55,263 nt of DNA from Kiritimatiellia bacterium (GTDB taxonomy: Bacteria > Verrucomicrobiota > Kiritimatiellia > RFP12 > UBA1067), in NCBI GenBank assembly GCA_017405115.1, contig JAFRBA010000278.1, positions 1 through 55,263 of the forward strand, written 5' to 3'. This document shows, piece after piece, positions 1-9,300 of the stretch. Within the stretch, counting starts at the first letter, position 1, and each line of letters starts with the position of its first letter. Below the pieces are notes generated by a model, which made no database searches, had not been told where the DNA came from, and was given only the letters and a program-made list of their open reading frames with translations. A program made the translations under genes and the position numbers.

Positions 1-1
1 A

Positions 2-1444
2 AGGGGTGGCGGCGAAGCGAGTGAGTCGCATGAAAACTATGATGAACCCGGACATCCGATATCAAAGTCCGGCAAGGGCGGCGACGGCGGAAATGGCGGA
101 AATCAGGGCGGTGAAGGTAGCCTTTATGTGCTGTCGTCGGTAACGTTTACCGCTTCCCCGGCGCGCGCGGCTGCGCAACCGGCGGCACTAAGCGCCGAGG
201 ATGCGCCGGCCGATTCGATCACCGTCACGTTCATGTCGGACGGGGTTTCCGTCGGCACGGCGCAGGCGACTCTGATGCTCGCTCCGCCGGCCGCGCCCGC
301 CCCCGCTGCCAAAGCAAACTATGCATTTCAGGGCTACTACACGGCAGGCGGAACACAGATCTACGATGCGGACTGCAACCCGGTCTATCCCGTCTGGCAG
401 ACCGTCGAGGATACGACGCTCCATGCGCACTGGGCAGCGGTGTATTCCGTCACCTTCGTTTCGACGGACGCGACAGTAGGCTCGGCCGTCTATGTGGAAG
501 GTGAGGCGGGGGCTGCCGCGCCGGTTCCGTCCCGCTCAGGCGACTACATCTTCCTCGGCTACTTCACGGAGAACGGAACGCAGGTCTTTGACGCAAGCGG
601 CACGCTCGTTCCGGGCGCTCTGTCGGGTCTGACGCCCAAGGCGACGCTCCGTGCCCAGTGGCAGCGTCCGGCGGGCAGCGTCGCGAGGCTCGTCTATCGC
701 GGGCAGCTGACGAAGCTCGGAACCGACGACGTTCCCGCGAGCGACGAGAGCTATACGAAGACGATGCACTTCAGAGTGTACGACGACGAGTCTGCGGAGA
801 CGCCGGTCTGGAAAGCCGACAACCAGACGGTGAATGTCAACAAGGACGGCAGCTTCGTGGCGACGTTCGGCGACGAGACGCTCGCGGAGCTTATCGCGAC
901 AGGAAGCGTGACGCACGTCGGCGTGGCGATCGGCGACAGCGCGATAGAGCTTAAGCCGCGCCGCGCGCTCAGGCCTGTCGCGGTCGTCAACCGCGCCCTG
1001 GTGGCCGAGGCCGCCGGCAAGGACCCGCGCGTCGGGAACCTGATAACGGAAAACGCGCTCGCGGCGAACGACGTGACGATTTCGCGGCTGGAAGTGGCGG
1101 GCACGGTGACGGCTCCCGGCGCCGGGCCGGTGGACGTCTCGCCGGTGGTGGTCGGCGAGCGCGAGACGCTGACGCTTCTGCGCGGCGACGGCGTGAATGT
1201 GTTTTCGAAAAACAGGATCGACCTGGGCGAGACGGCCAACGTGCTGCGCGGGCAGAAGATTGGTTCCAGGGCGGCGCCGTCGGACGGCATCGCGCTCATC
1301 ACGAGCAGCAAGACGGGATTGCGCGGCCTGCGCATTCCGGGGGTGATCCAGTACTGCCGCGAAGGGGAGTGGGTGCGGGCTCCCGCGTCGGAGCCTGAAG
1401 GGGTGAAGGTGACGTTCTTCCCGTTCATCGGCTCCGCCCGGTGA
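2..1444 (+). CDS. 3' part of a large surface protein with InlB/Flg_new-type repeats (N-terminus outside window)
   Basis: The frame is open to the first base of the window, so the true start lies upstream; the GTG at 128 is only the first start-like codon seen. The first 40 codons are glycine/asparagine rich. Two repeats of Listeria-Bacteroides (Flg_new/InlB B-repeat) type follow, at about 230-450 and 450-660, each ending in a Trp after an aromatic/basic stretch (LHAHW, LRAQW). The last 262 codons form a separate module (from LVYRGQLTKLG to FPFIGSAR) that is nearly identical to the end of the next gene. These repeats are typical of cell-surface adhesin-like proteins. The exact role is unknown. 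The next gene starts 18 bp downstream, so the two are probably co-transcribed. Confidence 0.75.
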   Translation, partial: RGGGEASESHENYDEPGHPISKSGKGGDGGNGGNQGGEGSLYVLSSVTFTASPARAAAQPAALSAEDAPADSITVTFMSDGVSVGTAQATLMLAPPAAPAPAAKANYAFQGYYTAGGTQIYDADCNPVYPVWQTVEDTTLHAHWAAVYSVTFVSTDATVGSAVYVEGEAGAAAPVPSRSGDYIFLGYFTENGTQVFDASGTLVPGALSGLTPKATLRAQWQRPAGSVARLVYRGQLTKLGTDDVPASDESYTKTMHFRVYDDESAETPVWKADNQTVNVNKDGSFVATFGDETLAELIATGSVTHVGVAIGDSAIELKPRRALRPVAVVNRALVAEAAGKDPRVGNLITENALAANDVTISRLEVAGTVTAPGAGPVDVSPVVVGERETLTLLRGDGVNVFSKNRIDLGETANVLRGQKIGSRAAPSDGIALITSSKTGLRGLRIPGVIQYCREGEWVRAPASEPEGVKVTFFPFIGSAR

Positions 1445-1462
1445 AATGGTGAAAGGAAGCGA

Positions 1463-3229
1463 ATGATGAAAAAGACACTTCTTGCAATACTGGCGATGGC
1501 CGCCGCGCTCTCCGCAAGTGCGGCGACTATTGAACTACTGAAGAACGGCGCAGGTGATACAAGGGATGGATGGAATTGGAACGATGTTGCGATCCTGGTC
1601 GACTGGGATGGGGATTGGTTTATGGTTGACTCGGATGATATGGCGGCATTCAATTTGTGGCAGATTGTGACGCTTGCGGACTACGAAATCACGGATGACG
1701 TGCTTCTGACCCCCTTGACCGTGAAAGCATCTGTAGAAGCTAGAGCCGGGGTTGATGGTTGCGGCAACGTCTGTACAGTAAAGGTCTATCAGCTCGATGC
1801 GAACGAGAATGTCCTTGATACGCACACGATATTGGACAAATCCGGCGAAAACGCCAGCTTTGGGAAAACCGTCTATGCGCTTGATATCACGCTCAATGGC
1901 AATGTCCGCAAGCTCAAATACGAGATAATCGTCGAAGATGATTCAAGATTGGGCTTCGGCCCACGTTTCCGGAACTGTAGCCTGTCTGTCAACAAATTGG
2001 CCATTACATTCGTTTCGCAGGACGAACCCGTCGGCACTGGCTCGTGCTTTTTGGGCGGCACGATGCCGACTGCACCGACCTTGAGCCGGAACGGATATCG
2101 CTTCCTCGGCTACTTCACGGACGCGTCGGGCGGTGTACAGGTCTATGACGGATCCTGTGGATATGTGTCAGGCGGAAGTTCCGGATGGACGCCGACGTCG
2201 GACGCGACTCTGTATGCACGCTGGGAGCCGGTTGCCATCACTTTCAAGTCGGAAGACGCGACGGTCGGCACTGTCACCTACTCGGAAGAGGGGTTGGCGA
2301 CTGCCCCAGTTCCGACCCGGAGCGGCGACTACACCTTCCTCGGCTATTTCACTGAGGACGGGCAGCAGGTCTATGACGGGAGCGGCACGTTGGTGCAAGG
2401 ATCCCTGTCGCAGTTGTCGTCGGACGTTACGCTCCGCGCCCATTGGCAGCGTCCGGCGGGCAGCGTCGCGAGGCTCGTCTATCGCGGGCAGCTGACGAAG
2501 CTGGGGAAGGACGAGCCGCCCGCCAGCGACGGGGGGTACACGAAGACGATGCACTTCAGGGTGTACGACGACGAGTCTGCGGAGACGCCGATCTGGAAGG
2601 TGGACAACCAGACGGTGAACGTCAACAAGGACGGAAGCTTCGTGGCGACGTTCGGAGACGACACTCTCGCCGAGCTCATCGCGACGGGAAGCGTGACGCA
2701 CGTCGGAGTGGCGATCGGCAGCAGCGCGATAGAGCTGAAGCCGCGCCGTGCGCTCAGGCCGGTCGCGGCGGTCAACCGCGCGCTGGTGGCGGAGGGCGCC
2801 GGGAAGGATCCGCGCATCGGGAACCTTGTCACCGAAAACGCGCTGGCGGCGAACAACGTCACGATTTCGCTGCTGGAGGTCGCCGGCACGGTGACGGCGC
2901 CCGGCGCCGGGCCGGTGGACGTCTCGCCGGTGGTGGTAGGCGAGCGCGAGACGCTGACGCTTCTGCGCGGCGACGGCGTGAATGTGTTTTCGAAAAACAG
3001 GATCGACCTGGGCGAGACGGCCAACGTGCTGCGCGGGCAGAAGATCGGTTCCAGGGCGGCGCCGTCGGACGGCATCGCGCTCATCACGAGCAGCACGACG
3101 GGATTGCGCGGCCTGCGCATTCCGGGGGGGATCCAGTACTGCCGCGAAGGGGAGTGGGTGCGGGCTCCCGCGTCGGAGCCTGAAGGGGTGAAGGTGACGT
3201 TCTTCCCGTTCTGCGGTTCCGCCCGGTGA
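1463..3229 (+). CDS. Secreted surface protein with two InlB/Flg_new-type repeats and duplicated C-terminal module
   Basis: 588 aa. A clear Sec signal peptide (MMKKTLLAILAMAAALSASA) is followed by a unique region of about 150 residues, two Flg_new-like repeats (ITFVSQDEPVG... ending LYARW, and ITFKSEDATVG... ending LRAHW), and the C-terminal module shared with the preceding gene. The shared part aligns without gaps at a constant offset of 1785 bp (659-1444 against 2444-3229), and long stretches are identical at DNA level. The start follows GAAAGGAAG. Likely exported and surface located; the function of the shared module is unknown. The gene ends 3 bp before a tandem GGTTGAAA tract. Confidence 0.8.
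   Translation: MMKKTLLAILAMAAALSASAATIELLKNGAGDTRDGWNWNDVAILVDWDGDWFMVDSDDMAAFNLWQIVTLADYEITDDVLLTPLTVKASVEARAGVDGCGNVCTVKVYQLDANENVLDTHTILDKSGENASFGKTVYALDITLNGNVRKLKYEIIVEDDSRLGFGPRFRNCSLSVNKLAITFVSQDEPVGTGSCFLGGTMPTAPTLSRNGYRFLGYFTDASGGVQVYDGSCGYVSGGSSGWTPTSDATLYARWEPVAITFKSEDATVGTVTYSEEGLATAPVPTRSGDYTFLGYFTEDGQQVYDGSGTLVQGSLSQLSSDVTLRAHWQRPAGSVARLVYRGQLTKLGKDEPPASDGGYTKTMHFRVYDDESAETPIWKVDNQTVNVNKDGSFVATFGDDTLAELIATGSVTHVGVAIGSSAIELKPRRALRPVAAVNRALVAEGAGKDPRIGNLVTENALAANNVTISLLEVAGTVTAPGAGPVDVSPVVVGERETLTLLRGDGVNVFSKNRIDLGETANVLRGQKIGSRAAPSDGIALITSSTTGLRGLRIPGGIQYCREGEWVRAPASEPEGVKVTFFPFCGSAR
2444..3229 (+). repeat. 786-bp direct repeat, second copy (first copy 659-1444)
   Basis: Both copies encode the C-terminal module of adjacent genes and end exactly at the stop codon. 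They align without indels. Differences are mostly synonymous or clustered in the first third, and the last 400 bp are almost identical, which suggests recent duplication or ongoing gene conversion. Confidence 0.92.
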
Positions 3230-3231
3230 AC

Positions 3232-3270
3232 GGTTGAAAGGTTGAAGGGTTGAAAAGTTGAAAGGTTGAA
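3232..3270 (+). repeat. Tandem 7-8 bp tract (GGTTGAAA type)
   Basis: About five imperfect copies of GGTTGAAA/GGTTGAAG lie between two genes. The complementary tract (CTTTCAAC type) occurs 90 bp downstream at 3359-3395, inside the next coding sequence, so the pair could form a long hairpin. Confidence 0.9.
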
Positions 3271-3320
3271 CGACAATGAATTTAAAGAACCATATTAAAC
3301 TTCGCAAGGAGGGCAAGAAC

Positions 3321-6300
3321 ATGCGCTTTGCAAGAGAACTCATTGAAAGGCTGAAAAGCAACTTTTCAACCTTTCAACTTTTCAACCTTTCAACTCGCGC
3401 GTTCGCCGCATTCGCCGTAGTCGCGGCGATGGCCGCGACGGCTGCGAATGCGGCGGCTCCGCAGGACACGGAGGTAGGGCTTGGCGAGGTGGGGCTTCCC
3501 GTCTACGGGGCCGACGACTATTCACAGCCGGAAGCGGCCTACCCGATTTCGGCCGCAAGCGCCCCGGTGCTGGCCGAAGATCAGGTGACCGCGACCTCCA
3601 CCAGGGACACGCAGGTTTCCTGGACGCTCGCCGCGTGGACGGTCGGGCGCACGCTCTCGGAGCAGAAGCCGGACGCGAAGGTCGGCGACTTCTGCACGAA
3701 TCTCCCCTCGGATGAGACCATCGACTGGGCGAAGACCATAGCGGCGAACGCAGCGCTGGTCGCCGAGGGCCGGCTGATCTTCGACACAGGGACTACGAAC
3801 GCCCTGGAGCGTGTGCTTTTCACCGCGAGCGGCGCCGTGACGGTGAAGTGGGTGAAGAAGGACAATACGCAGGAGGAGCAGACGTACAAGATCGGAGCTA
3901 TGTCGGCGTCGCGTCCGTACAGGATTTTCGCTACGCGCGCGGACGAGGAGAACTCTGCGGCGTTCATCGACCTCTCGGGGAAGTTCGTGAAGTTCTTCGG
4001 AAGCAGCCAGCTGCTTTCAAGCGAATGGCAGGTGAAGTCCGGAGGCATGTCGAACGTCGTGTACGGGCTCGACTACAATCCTTCGGTCTCGAAGATGCTG
4101 ACGTTCCGCTACACGGTTGACGAGCGGACCGGGGCGGTTCGCTGTCCGCAGGGCCAGTTCGTGCTGGCGTACTACGACACGGAGACGAAGGACCACATGG
4201 TCGCGCACGTCGTCGTGGAGGTGTGTCCGCCTGCCGTCAATACGCTGTATGCCGGCGTCGGCGACGCGCTGACGCCGGCCGGGGGCGGGTACGGCTCCTC
4301 CGACCTCTACGCGGTCGTGGTCGCCGGGCTCACGAGGGAGGCCAACGACCCGTATTCGCCGTACCTCGAACAGTACAAGGCCGCAGAGGGCGAGGAGGTG
4401 ACGGATCCGAACCACGGCAAGGTCTTCGCCATCGCGCCGACCGACGTGACGACGAGCCCTGCGGGCCTCGCCATGCCGTGGAAGGCCGACATCTACTGGC
4501 AGACGACCGACCCGATGAAGACGCGCTGGACGTTCGAGCACGACTGGTATCTCGTCAGCTGGCCGGAGAATCCCGTACGTGTCGTGGTCGCTCCGTCGGA
4601 CTTGACGCCCGGGTGTCCTTTCCTGGTGCCGACCAACTACACGGTCTCGACCATGTTCCGCATGCCCGAAGACGTCTCGGCGACCGTGGATCAGCTGACG
4701 GGCGAAGTCTCGCTCCGCGGCGGGAACCATGGCAAGATCCTCATCCGCCTCTCGAACGACAGCGACACCGGCTGCCCGTGGTACATACCGGTGGAGATGA
4801 CGGACTACCGGGACAAGTCGGTGGCGACGCCCTGGGACATCGACTGGCCTGTCGGCATGGAGATCACGCCGCGCCTCGGGATCGAGGCCGGGCCGGACGC
4901 GCGGGCCATGTCCGAGCGCGTGGACGACAGGCTCGCGGGCTACATCTACGAGCCGGAGTCGCCGGGCCGCAACTGGAACCCGCGCCTCTACCACGCGCCC
5001 GCCGGTTCCTCTGGCATGCCAGACATGTCGTCGGCGTTCGGCGACGTGGACGGAACGGCGGCGGATGGCACCGATCCGTACGCCGCCCTTGAATCCTCGA
5101 TCTACGCCGTGAACGCGAGCGACGGCAAGATACAGGTGTGGTGGCGCGCGAACTTCCAGGCCGACGGCATGCCCGCTCCGGTCACCTACCCCGCCCTCGT
5201 GCAAAACTACCGCGCGAGCTGGGCGACGACGATGGCCGACGGGCTGCTGCCCGAAATCGCCCTTTCGTCCGGGCTCGGCTCCGCCGACCCCGCGATGGTC
5301 GCGTGCGGCGGACGTTCGCTCATTCTGGCGGAGACGAACTCGACCGCGTCGGTGAATCTCGCCGGGACGAAGGTTGACGGCTCCGCCGAGTCGGTCGCCG
5401 CGGGCTTCGCCATATACGTGCCGAAGGACGAGCCGGCGACGCCCGGGCGTCTCGTCCGTCTCGTCTTCGGCGGCAAGGGCGCGCCCGGAGCCGCCACGGT
5501 CGATGCGTGGCTTGAGCGCGTCGGCACGAACGGCTGGCAGGTGGCGGTGTCGGCGACCGGCGGGGAAAGCCAGGCAATACCCGTCGAGGCGGGCCGGTGG
5601 AATGTCGTGACGATGCAGGTTCCCGACGCGGCGAAAGGGCGCGGCGTCGCGGCGACCATCGGCGCGGTGGAGGGCGAGAGCGGCGCGTCGGCGACATACG
5701 TGGCAATCGACCGTCTCGCGCTCTGGTATGGCGACACGGCCGCGCCGGAGTCGGAAAGCGACGCAATCTTCTCCTTCAGTTTCACCGACGACGACCTTGC
5801 GACGCTCGGCTCCGACGGGAGGGTGCGCACCGCTACCGACGCGAAGGGCAACACGCTGCGCGCCAGCGACTGCGCGGCGCTCGGCATGGGCTCGCCCAAG
5901 GCGTTCAGCCTCACGCTCGCGGCGGAAGGCGGCGTCTCGCCCGAGATCTACTACCAGAACACGTATGGCGCGGTCGGCTTCAACCCCAACGAAGAGCATG
6001 CGTTCCTCGAGGCCAACGGAGACGAATACGTCGTCTGGGCGCTCAGGAACGACTTCAACCAGTACGGACTGTCGGAGCCGGTTGTCATGGTGATGTACGC
6101 TCGCAGCGGCAAGGGCGCCATGCAGGCCTACCGCGTCGCCGACGCCAACATCGCACATCCCGATTTCACGAGGGCGGTGACCGTCGGCAATCCGATGCTG
6201 CCGCCCGGGCCTGTCGGCAAGGTGCCTGACTGGGGCACGGAAAAAGACATCGCCGTCACCCTGTCGTCGGCTGACGACGCCTCCGTGGTGTACATAGACC

Positions 6301-9300
6301 GCAAGAAGCAGATGTGGGCGCGGCGCGACGGCATGGCGCTCGCCGCCTACTCCTATCCGCTGCAGCCCGGCTTCTACTGTCCTTCGCTCGGCGACAGCCA
6401 GCTTCCGGCCGGAACCGTCGTCGGCTGGATGAACTGCACGAAAGTCCCCGTTCCGTCCGCCACGGACATCCAAGACGGCACGAAGTCGATGCCGTGGACG
6501 TGGCTCGCGCAGTGGCCCGCCACGAACAGCGTGCCGACGATGCGCGTCGGCCAGGTGCTGACGGTCGCCGAGAACGGCCTGCCGGAGGTCTGGAACGCCG
6601 CCTCGATGGCCGTCGCATACCCGTCGCCGTCCGACGGCCTCCGCACGGTGGTCCAGCTCATCGACCCGACGGTCGCGCAGTACTCCAAGGCGGAGCTGCC
6701 GATCACCGCGAACTTCGCCGAAGAGTACGGTTTCGAGGTCGGCCCGTCGGGTACGGCGATGCTGCGCAAGGGCAAGTACTACTTCACCGGTCTGCCGCCG
6801 TCCATCAGCGACCGCTTCTACATCGACGCGAATGCCGATCCGATGTTCCGCGTGTGCCTCGTCGGCCGCCGCGTGGTCAAGGAGTCGGGCGGCTCCTACC
6901 TGCAGCTCAACGTGCTGACGGACGCGGAGCGCACCGCGCTCAAGGCCATCTGCACGCTTAAAGACACGGACGTCCACAAGAAAAACTGGGACAAGGCCAT
7001 CGACTCCCTCGCGAAGGAGGAGTTCACGCCCTCGATCCAGTCCGGGCGGAAGCTCTACACCAAGGCCTACACCACCCGCAAGACCTACGCCTTCCCGTCG
7101 CAGAAGTCGTTCGACGCGTGGACCAACAAGCTTGACTCCGTGAACTTCATCGTCTCCAGCGTCAAATCAGATCTCACGCTCGAATACAAGCTCATCACCG
7201 GACCCATGCCCGCGATCGCCGGTGCCGAGTATCTTGGCGCGACGTGCTCCTGGCATACCGCCCGCGCCAAATGGCACCCGATGCTCTTCTCGTCCAAGGA
7301 GACCGACCTGGCGGCGAGATGGGCGAAGGACGGGCTCAAGGATTACTTGAATCTCGAATGGGAAGCGGAGAACCGCAGCGAATCCGGCGCTCGCGGCTAT
7401 CTGGAGGCGGAGATGGAGTTCACGGCCAACATCACCGATCGCCTGCCCATCACGGTATATCTGCCGCGCGACCACTACGCGCTCGTAGCGAACGGCGCGG
7501 GGGCGGGCTGGGTAACGCTTGTCGAAAACGACAATCCGGACGCGACGCAGGTGAAGCCGGGCCTGCCGGTCTCGATGAAGGTTCTGCGCGTCCTTCCCGA
7601 GCTTTATGTGGACGGCATCGCGGTCTTGAAGGATCCGCTGAACAAGCTTTCCGAAGAGCTGACGCTCCAGTACCGCACGCCGCTCGGCAGCGCTTCCGGC
7701 GACTTCGAGTTCGAGTGGCGCCGCGCCACGCCCGCGTCCGACGGCACGCTCGACACCGCAGACTACGAGCGCGCGCCGTGGGAGTACTACCGCGGCGCCG
7801 CCGGGCTCTACTCGATCCTCCTTGGCGCGAAGGGCGCGCGGCCCGACGAGTACGTGAACACCTACTACACGCTCCGCTACCGCGCCAGGGAAGGCACCCT
7901 CGCCGCCCTTACCGTCGGCACCGGGTGGAGCGACTGGGCGCCGGAACAGCTCGCGGAAGGGTGGCTCCAGCGCGTCCTCAACGAGGTGACGCCGTTCGCG
8001 CAGCGCGTGGAGGACTTCTACGAGAAGAAGGCCGACTCCTGGATATCCATGCTGGAGGAGATCGGCCGTCCCTACCAGGGCGACGTCGCGCTCAACAACG
8101 ACAACCTCACCGAGGTCGGCCTCCTCGAACTCTACCAGACGCTCTTCAACCGCGCCGAAAGCGTGCTGCAGGCGTCCGGAACGCCGAGCGTGGACCTCTC
8201 GAAGCAGCTCATGCTGGCGCAGACGCGCATGGGAGAGTTCTACACGCTCCTCGGCGCCGAGGCGTATTCGGACGCGAAGAACCCGCTTGTCGCACAGCAG
8301 TCGCTGGACGGCAGGGAGGACAGCACGCTCAACCTGCCAAGCTCGGTGTTCTGCTTCGCGAACCAGGTTCCGACGCTGCTCGACGAGGAGCTTGCGCTGC
8401 TGCGCGGCCGTTCGGCCTCCACCGCCTATCCGCGCATGACCGAGGCGCCGTGCTACAACCGCCTCGCCTGGAACTTCACCAAGGGCATCAGCGAGGGTGA
8501 GCCGGCGTACGTCGCCAACTACGGCATCCGCGCCCGCGACGGCGTCCTCGACGTCAACTGCGCGGCGGCGCAGTATCCGCAGGGTCATGGCGACGCGTGG
8601 GGACACTACCTCTCCGTCCTCTCCGGCTACTACCGTCTGCTGAGGAATCCGCTCTTCGACTGGTCGACCGCGATGGGTGAGATGCTCATGGACCAGAAGC
8701 TTACGAACGTGGACTACCAGGACGAGGAGAAGTTCGCCGACGCCGTCGCCAAGCTCGCCCGGATCGGACTCGACGCGATGGATCTCACGGTCCGCAAGCA
8801 GTACCGCGACAACGAAGGCGAGACCGGCGGATACCGCGACTCCAACACCGACCAGGCCTTCGGCTACGGCGAGTGGGCGACGCGCACCGGCCTCTCCGCC
8901 GCATACGGCTGGATGACGGCCAACGCGCTTCTCCCGACCAACGACGCGCCGTACAAGGCGTTCACGGACAGGGGCATCATGAAGATCGACCGCATGACCG
9001 CGGCGCAGCTGCCCGTCATCTGCGACGCTGTCAGATCCGTCGAGAACCGCCTTGCCGCGACAGAGGCCGGTCTCAACCCGCTAGGTCTCTCCGACGACAC
9101 GATCCCGTTCGACATCGACCCCGACCGGCTCGACGAGAAGGACTCGCACTTCGAGCAGATCCTCGAGCGCGCGGAAAAGGCCCTCGCCAACTGCAAGACC
9201 GCGCTCGACTACGCCAACAAGTACGGCAACCGCATCTCCATGCTCTCCAGGGAGGAGACCGACCTCATCGAAGAGATCGCCGAGCAGGAACTCGCCTACA

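Noticed and set aside
3276..3320. Earlier ATG for the giant secreted protein
   Set aside because: No ribosome site, while AAGGAGGG precedes ATG 3321 and gives a better signal peptide.
4017..6977. A minus-strand open frame of 986 codons inside the giant secreted gene
   Set aside because: Arg/His/Val-rich shadow of a GC-rich gene; no start signal, no recognisable motif, and the plus-strand reading has signal peptide and ribosome site.
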